Origin: Balaenoptera acutorostrata | Taxonomy: Eukaryota; Chordata; Mammalia; Artiodactyla; Balaenopteridae | DNA length: 64,000 bases | Assembly: GCF_949987535.1 (NCBI RefSeq) | Contig: NC_080067.1 | Span: 50,404,910 to 50,468,909, forward strand | Direction of reading: 5' to 3' | Shown: positions 35,401 through 46,923 of the stretch, in pieces | Position numbering within the stretch: position 1 is the stretch's first letter | How the letters are laid out: every line of letters begins with the position of its first letter | Made by a program: the position numbers and the translations under genes | The notes under the pieces: model-generated | Seen by the model: the letters and a program-made list of their open reading frames with translations, nothing else | Databases searched by the model: none | What the model was told of the DNA's origin: nothing

Positions 35401-36240
35401 CTAGCTTTTATTTTTATTGATCTTTGTTATTGTTTCCTTCATTTCTTTTCATTTATTTCTGCTCTGATCATTATGATTTCTTTCCTTCTGCTAACTTTGG
35501 GGTTTTCTCTTCTTCTTTCTCTAATTGCTTTAGGTGTAAGGTTAGGTTGTCTATTTGAGATTTTTCTTGTTTCTTGAAGTAGAATTGTAGTTCTATAAAC
35601 TTCCCTCTTAGAACTGCTTTTGCTGCATCCCGTAGGTTTTGGGTTGTCGTGTTTTCACTGTCATTTGTCTCTAGGTATTTTTTGATTTTCTCTTTGATTT
35701 CTTCAGTGATCTCTTGGTTATTTTATAGTGTATTGTTTAGCCTCCATTTGTTTGTATTTTTTATAGTTTTTTTCCTGTTATTGATATCTTGTCTCATAGT
35801 GTTGTGGTTGGAAGAGATCCTTGATATGATTTCAATTTTCTTAAATTTACCTAGGCTTGATTTGTACCCAATATAGGATCTATCCTGGAGAATGTTCCAT
35901 GAGCACTTGGCAAGAAAGTGTATTCTGTTGTTTTTGGATGTAATGTCCTATAAAAGATCAATTAAGTTCATCTTGTGTAATGTGTCATTTAAAGCTTGTG
36001 TTTCCTTATTTATTTTCATTTTGGATGGTCTGTCCATTGGTGAAAGTTGGGTGTTAAAGTTCCCTACTATTATTATGTTTCTGTCGATTTCCCCTTTTAT
36101 GGATGTTGGCATTTGCCTTACGTGTTGAGGTGCTCCTATGTTGGGTGCATAAATATTTACAATTGTTATATCTTCCTCTTGGGTTGATCCCTTCATCATT
36201 ATGTAGTGTCCTTCTTTGTCTCTTGTAATAGTCTTTATCA
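32459..36240 (-). mobile_element. L1-C: 5'-truncated young L1
   Basis: A poly-T run (32459-32472) leads into the 3' UTR (gttatctattttatacatat), the ORF2 stop complement at 32681-32683 and about 3.5 kb of ORF2. The left end of L1-C repeats the ORF2 C-terminal sequence already present in L1-B, so two L1 3' ends stand in tandem. The 5' truncation falls in the endonuclease domain near 36240. Confidence 0.93.
32681..36240 (-). pseudogene. L1-C ORF2, 5'-truncated and disrupted
   Basis: Open pieces run right to left. At 35948-36240 is the endonuclease (VNIYAPN, then GNFNT). At 34834-35265 are the reverse-transcriptase fingers ([11 protein letters not shown]). At 34440-34934 lies the palm ([18 protein letters not shown]). 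At 34123-34389 is the palm after FADD ([18 protein letters not shown]). At 33116-33463 is the C-terminal region. In the conserved GDFN motif the aspartate is asparagine (codon GAC to AAC), a residue known to be catalytic in L1 endonucleases. An in-frame TAG lies four codons upstream of FADD. The copy is non-functional. Confidence 0.9.
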
Positions 36241-36284
36241 GTCTGTCTTCATTCCTGGGATTCCTCAACCTCTTAAATGTTTTC

Positions 36285-37425
36285 TTTTTTTAATTTGTAT
36301 ACATTAAGGTTCACCTTTGTGCTTTAAATTTTGGTGGGTTTTGACATATACATAATTTTATATCTGACATTACAATATCATACAGAATATTATCACTACC
36401 TAAAAAATTCCTTGAGCTTCACCTATTAAATGTGTTTTTCCTCAGAACCCCTAGAAACCACTGATCTTTTTGTCTCTGTAGTTTTGCATTGTCCAGTATG
36501 TTGTATAATTGGAATAATATAGAATATAGCTTTTTCAGACTGGCTTTTTTCACTTAAAAACATGTATTTAAGGTCCATCCACATTTTTTCATGGTCTGAT
36601 AGCTCACTTATAGTTTATTGCTGAGTAATGTTCCACTGTATGGATTTACCATAGTTTGTTGACCTATTCACCTATTGAATAACATCTTGGTTAAATCCAG
36701 TTTTACAGTTATTATGAATAAATCTGCAATAAACATTTGTATGCATGTTTTTATGTATACATAAATTTTCAAATAATTTGGGTAGATATATCTGGGAGAG
36801 TGAGTACTGAATGATATGGTGAGGGTTTTGCAAAAACTGTCAAACTGTATTCCAAAATGAATATACCATTTTTCATTCCCAAAAGCAATGAAAGTATTGT
36901 TCCATGATCTTTTCAACATTTGGCATTGTCAAATTTTTTAAGTATTAGCCATTCTAGTAATGTGTAGTTGTGTCTCACTGTTACTTTAATTTGCAGTTCC
37001 TTAATCACAGATGATATCTTTTCATACATTTATTTGCCATTGATATATATTCTTTGAGGAAGTGTCTGTTTAGAGCTTTTGTCCATTTTTTAAATTGTAT
37101 ATTTTCCTTTCTTTTTGTTGAGTTTTAAGAGTTCTTCATTTATTTTGGATAACAGCCCTTTATCAGGTATGTATTTTGGAGATATTTTTTTCCCAGTTTG
37201 TGGCTCTTCTTTTCCTTCCCTTAACAGTACCTTTTCAGAAGGTTTTAATTTCATCAAAGTCCAATTTACCAATTTTTACTTTTATGGATCATGCTTTTGG
37301 TGTTGTAACTAAAAATCTATTGCCAAACCTAAAGCCTCCTTGATTTTCTCTTATGTTTTTTTCTAGAAGTTTTATCATTTTTGCATTTTACATTTAGGTC
37401 TATAATCATTTTGAGTTGATTTGAT
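36285..37425 (-). mobile_element. Old L1M, 3' UTR and ORF2 C-terminal half
   Basis: The antisense words aaccactgatctttttgtct, gagtaatgttccactgtatgg, ataaatctgcaataaacattt, tttgtccattttttaaattg and ttggataacagccctttatc are old L1 ORF2 3' sequence. Confidence 0.85.
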
Positions 37426-38590
37426 TTTTAGCATTTCCTTTTGATTTTTTCCTAGCATTTCCATTTCTTTGTTTATATTACCCATCTGTTCTTGCATGTT
37501 TTCAACTTTTTCCATTAGAGCCCTTAACATATTAATCATAATTGTTCTAAATTCCAACCTGTGTCATATCTGATGCTTATTATTTTTCTTCAGGCTATAT
37601 TTTTCCTTGCCTTTTTGCATGTCTCAAAATATTTTGTTGAAACCAGACGTGATGTACTGGATAAGAGGAACTAAGCTAAATGGGCCTTTAGTGTTAAGGT
37701 ATTATGTTAATCTGACTTGGAGTGGGCTGTATTTAATGTTTGCTGTGGCTGTAGTTGCCAGATGCTTCAGATTCCTCTAGTGTCCCTGTTTTTGTCTTTC
37801 CTGCTGTCTTTGGATTCTCCAAAGAACTCTTCCTTAAATGGAATTTGGGCCTTGTAGGTCTTTCAGTTCTAATCCACTCTCTATATGGCATTAAATGTGT
37901 GGGAGGGAAAGCATTCTAAAATCTTATCATTCAATCTCAGTCTTTTACTGGGTTTTTTATCACTGGGCTGTTACCTTTACAAGTATTTCTTAGTCCCCTG
38001 CCCACCACCGCCCCATCCCACCTTACATGAGACAGGAAGGCTAGAGGGGCTGGAGTTGGGTAAATGCCCTTCCCTCTAGATGAAATGAGGCTCTGGTAGT
38101 CTTTTCCCCTCAAGAGATCGACTTTGTTATGGAGAATGTTCTGAGTATATTTCAAAATGACTTTTTTCCTGTGTCCCTGCCAGAGACCTGAGGGAATATT
38201 TCTTGGCTTTTCTGTGATAATCTAGTGGAGTTCCAGAAATAAAACACACAAAAGCATGGAAGTATTCCTAAGTCAGTGACCCCAGAAATTTCTCACACTC
38301 GCGCTAGTCTACATTCAGACTCCAACAATTTGTCAAACTTATTATTTAAGTTTTCCTAACAGTCTATGGCTTCATCCACTTATGCTTCATGTAAGATGAT
38401 CTTAGCTGTGATTCTTCATATTTATCTGTCTCACCAGATTTCCGGGTGGCAATTACCCAGCAACCTCATTTGTCTAATAGGTCCAAGAATAGCCATTAAT
38501 GTTGTTTGTTTAGTGTTTTTTTTTCTGATTGTAAAGACAGGAGTGACAACTTCCAAGACATGCTGGAGCTAAATCCAAAAGTTCTATCAT
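37426..38590 (-). mobile_element. Old L1M, 5' region
   Basis: The words ccttacatgagacaggaagg, ttctgtgataatctagtgga, gaaataaaacacacaaaagc and gtgaccccagaaatttctca are the antisense L1M 5' end as I recall it. With the preceding feature it forms one minus-strand L1M lacking most of ORF1 and the front of ORF2, through an internal deletion near 37425. Confidence 0.7.
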
Positions 38591-38744
38591 TTGTTTTTTG
38601 ACTGTTTAGAGGACTGATTGATTGATTTACCATGTAGATGTTATATTGTTTCTGAAATGTTGCATAAGTCACAAACCATTTTAATTATTGAGAATTTATA
38701 AAATACTTGAATATATAGTAGGGCTACCACCCTTTTTAAACTAG

Positions 38745-39265
38745 TTTTCTATTGCCTTATAGCACATTACCCACAAAACATTGAGTTAACACAATAAACT
38801 TTTTTTTTTTTTATCTCACACAATTTCTGTGGGTCAGAAATTCTGGAACAACCTAGTTGACTCAAGGTCTCTCAAGATGTTTCAGTCAAGGTGTCAGCCA
38901 GTACTACAGTCATCTTAAGGTTTGACTGAGGCTGGAGGATCTGTATTCACATTTTCTCTCAAATGAGTTGGAAGCTGATGCAAACTGTTGCCATTTGGCC
39001 TCAGTTCTTCACCTCCCATACTTCTCCCTTGGGCTGCTTGAGTGTTACTACAACATGGTAGCTGACTTCCCCCAGAAATAATGATCCAAGAGAGGACAAG
39101 GAGGAAGTAACAGCCTTTTGTGAAATATCCTTGGATGTCACACATCATCGTACTATATATTCAGCTAATAACACAGGTCAACCCTAATCAATGTGGGAGG
39201 GGACTTCTTTAGTCTGTGTAGGTAGAAGGATCATTGAAGGCCATATTGAAGATGGGCTGTGACAT
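38745..39265. mobile_element. Old LTR-like repeat (MaLR/MLT-like)
   Basis: The words tctcacacaatttctgtggg, tcagaaattctggaacaacc, gactgaggctggaggatctg, tagctgacttcccccagaaa and aatgtgggaggggacttctt are those of a very common old mammalian repeat that I believe is a MaLR-type LTR. The name is not certain. Confidence 0.5.
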
Positions 39266-40261
39266 CCTTTTTTAACTGTCATCTGCAGGATTTTCCTGGT
39301 TATTTTCACTTATTTAATTTTTTTATATGAACTTTAGATTCAGCTTGCCCAAATTTAAGTTTTTTTTTTTTTTTTTTTTTTTTTGGCAGGGGGGTGGGGA
39401 GGTGGTAACATTATTTAAAAATTAAGTAAGGGAGAACTGACATCTTCATGAAGTAGGGTCTTATATAAGAATATGTTATAACTTTCAGTTTGTTCATATG
39501 TACTCTTATGCTTTTTGTGTCTTAATATTTTCTTCATAGAAGTTATCTGTATGTCTTGTTAAGCATGCTTTAGGTGCTTTATCCTTTTTTATCTGTGTGT
39601 GTGTGTCTATTTTAATGTCTTTTTCTTCCATTATACCTTGTAACTGATAATGATTTTTTTTGTCATAAGATAATTGATTGCTGTGTATTAAATTTGTACC
39701 CTAATATTTTATCACATTATTTTATTATAGTAGTTGAGTAGTTTATTCTCTGGTATAGTCTAGGCATAGTTAGCATATACAAAAAAGTGAGAATATTACA
39801 TCTCTATTCCAGTGTTTATAACTTTAATACCTATCTCTTGTTTAACTTTTTTGGCTAATACTCGTGGTACAGTGCTATGTTGTAATGATGCCTATGAGCA
39901 TCCTTGCATTATATGAAACCTTGCCTTTGTGGCTGTCATGTTAAAGATATACCCACTGATTTCTATTTTACTCAATATTTTTAGCAAGTGTAGCTATTGA
40001 ATTTTGTCCAATTCCTTTTTACCCTTTGAGATGATATGATTTTTCTCTTTATATCTAATAATCTGATGAATTACTTTAATAGACTTCATAATGCTGAACC
40101 AATCTTGCATTACAGAAATAAACTGTACTTGGTTATGATAATAAACCTTTTGGTGTGCTTTTGGATAATATTTGGAAAATTTGCAATAATATTCATAAGT
40201 GAGATTGGTATGTTATTTTCTTTCTATACACTCTACAAGTTTTTACTTATGGTGCCTTTTT

Positions 40262-40913
40262 TTTTAATATTGTAAAGATTTTTTGTTTGTTTATTATCTT
40301 TTGGCTGTGTTGGGTCTTTGGTGCTGTGTGCAGACTTTTTCTAATTGTGGCGAATGGGGGCTACTCTTTGTTGCAGTGCGTGGGCTTCTCATTGCGGTGG
40401 CTCCTCTTGTTACAGAGCACAGGCTCTAGGCACTCAGGCTGCAGTAGTTGCAGCATGGGGGCTCAGTAGTTGTGGCGCACAGGCTCTAGAGTGCAGGCTC
40501 AGTAGTTGTGGTGCACAGGCTTAGTTGCTCTGCAGCATGTGGGATCTTCCCAGACCAGGAATCGAACCCATGTCCCCTGCATTGGCAGGCGGATTCTTTT
40601 TTTTTTTTTTTTTTGGCTGTGTTGGGTCTTCGTTTCTGTGTGAGGGCTTTCTCTAGTTGTGGCAAGCGGGGGCCACTCTTCATCGCGGTGCACGGGCCTT
40701 TCACTATCATGGTCTCTCTTGTTGCGGGGCACAGGCTCCAGACGCGCAGGCTCAGTAGTTGTGGCTCACGGGCCTAGTTGCTCCACAGCATGTGGGATCT
40801 TCCCAGACCAGGGTTCGAACCCGTGTCCCCTGTATTGGCAGGCAGATTCTCAACCACTGAGCCACCAGGGAAGGGCAGGCGGATTCTTAACCCCTGAACA
40901 CCAGGGAAGTCCA
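40262..40913 (-). mobile_element. Outer CHR SINE, split by a second SINE
   Basis: The left part 40262-40598 (ttggctgtgttgggtctttg to ggcaggcggattctt) resumes at 40889 and ends with the head accagggaagtcc. The outer target-site duplication tatggtgccttttt is perfect at 40248-40261 and 40914-40927. Confidence 0.96.
40599..40873 (-). mobile_element. Inner CHR SINE (young-type) inserted in the outer SINE
   Basis: A poly-T run is followed by ttggctgtgttgggtcttcg and the young-type body (gcacaggctccagacgcgca), ending with ccaccagggaa. The perfect 15-bp duplication ggcaggcggattctt lies at 40584-40598 and 40874-40888. Confidence 0.96.
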
Positions 40914-41139
40914 TATGGTGCCTTTTTGATGAACAAAATTTTAAAATTTTCATGGATTTTTTAATTTATGTATTTGGTTTTTGGTTAGTGTTTTTTGTAT
41001 GTATTTTTTTTGACCTATTTCAAAGTTGCAAATATATTCTCCTATGTCTAGAAGTTTTATAGTTTCACTATTAACATGTAGTGTATGCTCCAACTCAAAT
41101 TAATTTTTGTATAAAGTGCAGTATGTGTTGATGTGAAAA

Positions 41140-41192
41140 AATAAGAATATATATATATATAAACACACACATACACACACACATATATATAT
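41140..41192. repeat. (TA)n(CA)n(TA)n microsatellite
   Basis: Alternating TA, then acacacacat, then TA again. Confidence 0.9.
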
Positions 41193-41194
41193 AC

Positions 41195-42003
41195 CCCTGG
41201 TTTCTGATACAGGGCTTCTAAAACCCTTGTAAATTCCTAACTGATAAGGGCAGTAGGAGCATTTTTTGTTCTAATGAGGTGACTACTCTGGCTGGGTCTT
41301 GAGTGGCTCATGGATTGGGGCTGGTAACCAGAAAGATCAAACCTTGATTAGAAGCTTGGGATTTTCAGCCCTTATCCTTCAGAAAGGGGAGAGGGGCTAG
41401 AAATTAAGTTAATAATGGATTAAGCCCACATGAGGAAGCCTCCATAAAATCTCAGTAGTACGGATTTGGAGAGCTTCCATGCTGGTGAACACAACCACAT
41501 TGAAAGTTGAACAAAACCACCTCCATGGGGACAGAAGTTCCGGTGTTCAGGAACCTCCCAGACTTTGTCCTATGTATACCTTCACCTGGCTATTCATCTG
41601 TATCCTTTATCATATACTTTGATAAACTGGTACACCTAAGTAAGTGTTTCTCTGAGTTCTGTGAGCTGCTCTAGAAAACTAATTGAACTCAATGTGGGGG
41701 GGTCATTGGAACTTCTGATCTATAGCCTGTTGGTCAGGACAGGTCACAAAGTGGGCTTGTGACTGGTGTCTGAAATGGGACTGGAAGGGGAGCAGTCTTG
41801 TGGGACTGAGCAGCAGCTGTGGGATCTGCTGTCTCTGGATAGTTAGTGTCAGAATTGAAGTTAAATTGTAGGATATCCAGCTGGTGTTGGAGTCTTGCTT
41901 GTTGTAGGGAAAACCCCCACATATTTGGTGACTGGAAGTGTCAAAAGTGAAGTGTTTTGTGTGAATGGTAAAAGAAACAAAGAGGTTTTTCCCCACAACA
42001 GGA
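41195..42003 (+). mobile_element. Solitary LTR, ERVL-like (MER21-like)
   Basis: The words tttctctgagttctgtgagc, aatgtgggggggtcattgga, cagcctgttggtcaggacag-like (about 41723), gtgtcagaattgaagttaaa and agaggtttttccccacaaca follow a known large ERVL-type LTR in the plus direction. It splits the old L1M. Family naming is from memory. Confidence 0.6.
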
Positions 42004-42009
42004 GGAAAA

Positions 42010-43860
42010 TAGTGGGTTTTTCATTTTAGTTGATGTTCATTTTTAGTTTTTCCTGTACAGATATCCAATTGTTCCAGTTACATTTGTTGAAAATATCTTC
42101 CTTTCAACATGGAATTATCTTGGAGCCCTTGTCAAATTGCCTAGTTACATATATATGTATAAAAATATAATATATATAATATATTTCTGCTCCATTGGTC
42201 AATTTGTCTATCTGCACACCAGTACCAAAATATCTTCTTTACTGTTTAATGTAGCTTTTGAAGTCAGATAATGTAAGTCCTCCAACTTTGTTCTGCTTTT
42301 CCAAGACTGTTTCAACTACTCTAGATCCTTTGCATTTTCATATGAATTTTAGAATAAGCTTGTCATTATTTTACCAAAAGAGAAAAAAAAAAAAGCCTAT
42401 TAGGATTTAAGGTGTGAGATTTCATTTATTCCATGGATCAACTTGGGAAGAATTAATATCTTAACAATACTGAATCTTGAAATCTATGGGCATGATATAT
42501 ATGTTCATGTATTTAGGTCTTTCTTAATTTTGCTCAGCAATGTTTTGTAGTTTTTCATTGTTGAATCTTTGTCCAACTTTCATTACATTGATTCCTGTTT
42601 CTTTTTTATAGTTTTGATGTTAATAAATGATATTTTTAAAATGCTTATGTTCCAATTTTGTGTTGTTAATATATAAAAATACAATTTGTTTTAATTTAAC
42701 CTTGAATTCTTAGACCTTGCTAAATTCACTTTATTTTACCTACCATAGGATTTTCTATGTATATGTCAAGTCATCTCTGAATAAAAAGTTTTATTTCTTC
42801 CTTTCTAAATATTACTACTTTTTCCTTGATTGTTGCATTGGCTAGGAATTCCAGTACAATCTTGAATAGAAGTGGTGAGAATGAATATTTTGTCTTGTTT
42901 CCAGTCTTCTGAGGCAGTGTAAAATATTTTATCAGTAACTATGATGTTAGCTATAGGTTTGTCAGAGCTGTCCTTTTAGATTGAGGAAGTCTCTTTTTAT
43001 TCCTAAATTGCTAAAGTTTTTTTTTAAGTTATGAATGAATATTAAATTTTGAAAGAGAGCGCTCTGCTTCTATTTAGATCATCATGTTTTTCTTTTAATT
43101 TTTATTCTGATAATGTGATAAGTTACACTAGTTGTTTTCTGAGTTGCAAACCAATCTTTGATCCCTCCATTAAGACCTGTATTCTCATGGTGTATTATCT
43201 ATTTTATGTATTGCTGGATTTGATTTATTAATATTTTGTTGAGGATTTTTTACATTTTTGTTTATGAGAGATATTGACATATAATGTTTCTTTGTGGAAA
43301 TGTCCTTGCTAACTTTTAATGTTTTTCTGGCCTCAAAAAATGAGTTGGGAAATTGTCCCTTCTCTATTTCCTGAAAGAATTTGTGTAATATTGATATTAA
43401 TTTCTCCTTATATATTTGATAAAATTCATCAGTCAAGCCACCTAGACCTGGAGTTTATTTTGGGAAATGTTTTTAATGACAATTTTAATATGTTCAACAT
43501 AAACAGGGATCTCAAGTTTTTTTTCTTATGTTGGTTTTCAGTTGTATTTTCCAAGGTGTTTGTCCATTTTATCTAAGTTCTTGAATTTATTGGAAGAACT
43601 TTAAATAATATCTCATTATTCTTATTCCAATATATGTGGGCTATTCTCCCTTTTCTTTTTGATATTGGTAACTCTCTCTTCACCCTCCCCTCTCCCTCTC
43701 TCTCTTTTCTTGTTCACTATTTCTATGAATACACCAGTTTTATTAATATTTTCAGAGACCACATTTTGACTGTGTTAATTTTCTCTATTGTTTGTTTTCT
43801 ATCACACTAATTTCTGCTTTATTCTTATCTTTATATTTCCTGCCGAGTGTTTTCTTTCTT
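42010..43860 (-). mobile_element. Very old L1M ORF2, reverse-transcriptase region
   Basis: Antisense words include ctgctccattggtcaatttg, cttttgaagtcagataatgt, tagtacaatcttgaatagaag-like (about 42852) and tcatcagtcaagccacctag (complement of the fingers block). The minus frame 43185-43436 (MTDEFYQIYKEKLISILHKFFQ) is a recognisable decayed piece of it. Confidence 0.8.
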
Positions 43861-43874
43861 TCTTTTTTTTTTTT

Positions 43875-44350
43875 GAATGAAATAGAAAAGGATAGCTTTA
43901 TTACTTTGTCAGTCAAAGGGGGACACAGCAGGCTCCTGCCTTGAAAATCTTTGTGTCCCAACCCCAGGGGATTTAATGAAGGGTTTTATAACAATGATTC
44001 AAGGGTGGGGTCTCTGACAAGATTATGGTGTGTGTAGGGCTTGCACTCCCTTTATCTCATCTCAGGTGGTTAGTCTCCTAAACTTGATAAGCTTCTCTGG
44101 TCCCTTTAATCTTGCCTCAGGTGGTTTCTAGGCTGTTCCTCCCTTGATTAGTAACTATTTGATAATCTGCCCTTTGGAACTCAGGGAAGGTCATGGAGGC
44201 TGGAGTCTTACCTATAAGAAATGGGGGACAAAAAGAGGCCTCTGTGCCCAGACCCCACTCAGTTTCACTCCCCCCTTTTCTTTGATACTCCTCAATCTTG
44301 AGGAAACAGATGTTGGGCAAGAAAGGGAATAATCATTTTAGATAGAGATA
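43875..44350 (-). mobile_element. LTR, family unassigned (ERV1-like)
   Basis: On the plus strand, ggatagctttattactttgt (complement of an AATAAA-bearing R region) precedes caaagggggacacagcaggc, aaccccaggggatttaatga and a U3-like stretch ending near caccccccttttctttga. It is probably a minus-strand LTR, and the neighbouring 44.4-44.8 kb might be its internal sequence. Confidence 0.45.
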
Positions 44351-44611
44351 TTAATCATAAACTTGACAGAGGAACTTCATTTTAAGGGGATTCAGTTTTA
44401 ACCTCCACTTTGGTTTTATCTTTCCCCAAATCTTTCAGGCAACAGGGCAACAACCACTCTGGCTGCTTCCTGCTGAAATGGGGGCACAGTCCTGCCTAAA
44501 TTTTGGGGAATGGATACCAAATTAAAAATAGAGTTCCAAGTCCTGGATCCAAATCTTATATAATTAAGATCTCAAGCCCTTTGTCCCCTGCACACCTGCC
44601 TTCTCCATCTA

Positions 44612-44648
<37 letters not shown>

Positions 44649-45034
44649 TTTGACAGAAAGGACAACAACTTGAGAGGCCAGTTTGGGATGCAAAGCATTG
44701 AAATGGAGCTATGTGGCTAGGAATAAAAAAGTAAAAGCCTTAGTTTCTTTCAGGAGGTCACTGCATAGGCAACAATTGCAAGAAACGGATGCAAATTACT
44801 TTCCTCAACAGGAAAACAGGATGCACTTTGTCAAAGAAAAGCAGTATGTTTTATAACTAAAACTTCTCTTAGCTGTCAGAAACACTGAAGATAATCTGTT
44901 TGTATCAAGAGATTTTTTATTATTTTTTAAATAATATGAATATTTAAAATATATAGCAAAGCCAAAAAAATTAAAAAGCATAAGGTTACAGTCACTAATG
45001 TGTCCATCATTTAGTTTTAACATGTTAAGATTTT
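44351..45034. other. Unassigned, possibly ERV-internal remnant
   Basis: No coding frame of recognisable family. It includes a (AC)n microsatellite at about 44612-44645. Confidence 0.4.
44612..44645. repeat. (AC)n microsatellite
   Basis: About 15 AC units with one G interruption. Confidence 0.95.
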
Positions 45035-45048
45035 TATCATATTTACTT

Positions 45049-45388
45049 TTTTTTTTTAAAGGAATTCCTTTATTTTTATTTATTTATTTATTTATTTATT
45101 ATTATTATTTTTTTAAATTTATTTTTGGCTGTGTTGAGTCTTCGTTTCTGTGCAAGGGCTTTCTCTAGTTGCGGCAAGCGGGGGCCACTCTTCATCACGG
45201 TGCGCGGGCCTCTCACTATCGTGGCCTCTCTTGTTGCGGAGCACAAGCTCCAGACGCGCAGGCTCAGTAGTTGTGGCTCACGGGCCTAGTTGCTCCGCGG
45301 CATGCGGGATCTTCCCAGACCAGGGCTCGAACCTGTGTCCCCTGCATTGGCAGGCAGATTCTCAACCACTGTGCCACCAGGGAAGCCC
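45049..45388 (-). mobile_element. CHR SINE (young-type), perfect target-site duplication
   Basis: A long (TTTA)n/(TTA)n tail of about 50 bases precedes ttggctgtgttgagtcttcg and the body with gcacaagctccagacgcgca, ending accagggaagccc. tatcatatttactt is duplicated at 45035-45048 and 45389-45402. Confidence 0.97.
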
Positions 45389-45402
45389 TATCATATTTAC
45401 TT

Positions 45403-45875
45403 CTGATTGCTATTCTGTTTTTTAAGAAAATAGAACTTTTCAAGTATATCTAAAGCCTGCCCTTCTCCATCTCATTCTCCATCTCATTCTCCATCTCATT
45501 CTTTCCCCTCTCTTCTCACACATATATTCTTTCCAGTAATTGGAGTGCATCCTTCTGGACTATAGTTAAGGAAAAAAAGAAAAGAAGAATGGCCTTGGAT
45601 TGACAATATTACCTAATTTGTCAATAGTGTGGTTCAAATATTTTATATCCCTCCTAATTTTTTTAATGTATTTAGTATATCATTTTCTAAGATATGCATT
45701 AAAATCTTTCATTATGTTTTTGGACTGTAAATTTATTCTACTTTTGTTAAGTGCTACATACGTTTAAGATTATTCTATTAGGTCACAGGAAATCATGACA
45801 GTTACATATTATTTTTTCTTTTTTTCATTATGTGATAACCTCCTTGTCCTTAGATTCAGTATAGTGAAAAGTTTT
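45403..45875. other. Unassigned intergenic DNA with a short minisatellite
   Basis: No gene was recognised. A 12-bp unit is triplicated at 45464-45499. Confidence 0.45.
45464..45499. repeat. 12-bp minisatellite, three exact copies
   Basis: The unit tctccatctcat occurs at 45464-45475, 45476-45487 and 45488-45499. Confidence 0.95.
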
Positions 45876-45879
45876 AATT

Positions 45880-46440
45880 CAACCTTGCCACTAACTTAGA
45901 CATGTTACTTTATGTCTCTATATTACAGTTTGATTATATTTTTTATTTTATTTTTTAGTGTATTACTTGACAATTTTTAAATTCCATGTTCATCAGTTTG
46001 ATAGAGAAACTAAAACTGTTTTCCTACTATAGGACTACACAGAGCCTTGGCCATTCCCACTTACATTGTGACTGGTCAAATGGGCTAGAGTACATAGCAT
46101 AGCCCAAGATATTTGGTACCAGATATTTTCACTATGCCATAAAGATCACTTTGGGAATTGCTCTCAATGTGAAGGAATTCTTTAAGAAACATTTGTAGGA
46201 ATGCTACTTGGCCATGTTTCTAACATGGTCACAGTTCTCCGTGGGATGACTTGGACAGTTATTTTCATCCAAAATACCTGATTATATTTAAATAAGGGTA
46301 TTTATATGAACTTTTAGTAAGATTGAGGATAAAATGAGCTAAGTTTAGTAGTAGTTTGAGGATTAAATGAGTATGTACACATAAAATATTCAGAAAAATG
46401 CTTGGTTTGTGATAAGCTCTAATGTGTATTAGAGTAACAG
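45880..46440 (+). repeat. MIR SINE in two separated pieces
   Basis: The core-like aaccttgccactaacttagac and tgttactttatgtctc (about 45880-45955), and the 3' part gaggattaaatgagtatgta with gtgataagctctaatg (about 46355-46430), are in the same orientation. The roughly 350 bp between them is unassigned, so the link is an inference. Confidence 0.45.
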
Positions 46441-46906
46441 GATGTTAACTCTCACTTTTCTGTTATCTCAGAGTTTAGGCAGAGATCCCTAAGGTCAAGG
46501 ATAATATGATAGGTGTAAGTGGCCCCTATGCAAGACACATTAAGAGTTTGTTTGACCTTTCAGCTAACTTTTTATCTTTACTCACTTTGAAATTATATAA
46601 AAGAAAGAAAGTTGAAAAGGCCTATTGGGAATTTCTTTATAAAGTTCTCAGCATCGTTCTTTTACTAATACTGGAAGAGCCTAAAACAGCAGTTAGTGAG
46701 AGAATAACTTATAGCAGGAAAATAGAGAAAAAAAATTACCCATGGTTCCACATCATAGATTATCTGATTTAAGATAGGTTAGAGTTGGCAGAAATAAAAA
46801 GCTTTAATTGTGGGAAAGTTTGGAAGTTTTAAATTGGACAGAAAATTTCACTAAGTGATTGAAAAACCTATGGAAAAATTCTCAAGAGGCAGAAGAAAAA
46901 GTCCAC
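46441..46906. other. Unassigned intergenic DNA
   Basis: The plus frame 46506-46772 (88 codons) shows no recognisable family and has no codon or composition feature distinguishing it from chance. Confidence 0.4.
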
Positions 46907-46923
46907 AAAGAAATATTCAGGGA

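Larger units (their letters stand above)
39280..41135 (-). mobile_element. Very old L1M ORF2, right-to-left, interrupted by a SINE nest
   Basis: The antisense words atgcctatgagcatccttgc, ctgaaccaatcttgcattac, and on the far side of the SINE nest ctcctatgtctagaagtttt and aactcaaattaatttttgta are decayed ORF2. It probably belongs with 42010-43860. A 25-base poly-T run and a G-rich patch (ggcaggggggtggggaggtgg) lie at about 39359-39405. Confidence 0.65.

Noticed and set aside
39359..39405. Poly-T followed by a G-rich run, considered as a G-quadruplex regulatory site
   Set aside because: The G tracts are irregular and there is no nearby gene. It is more likely a decayed repeat tail.
45464..45499. 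Short regular repeats, considered as a CRISPR-like array
   Set aside because: There are only three 12-bp units with no spacers, in a mammalian context. It is a minisatellite.
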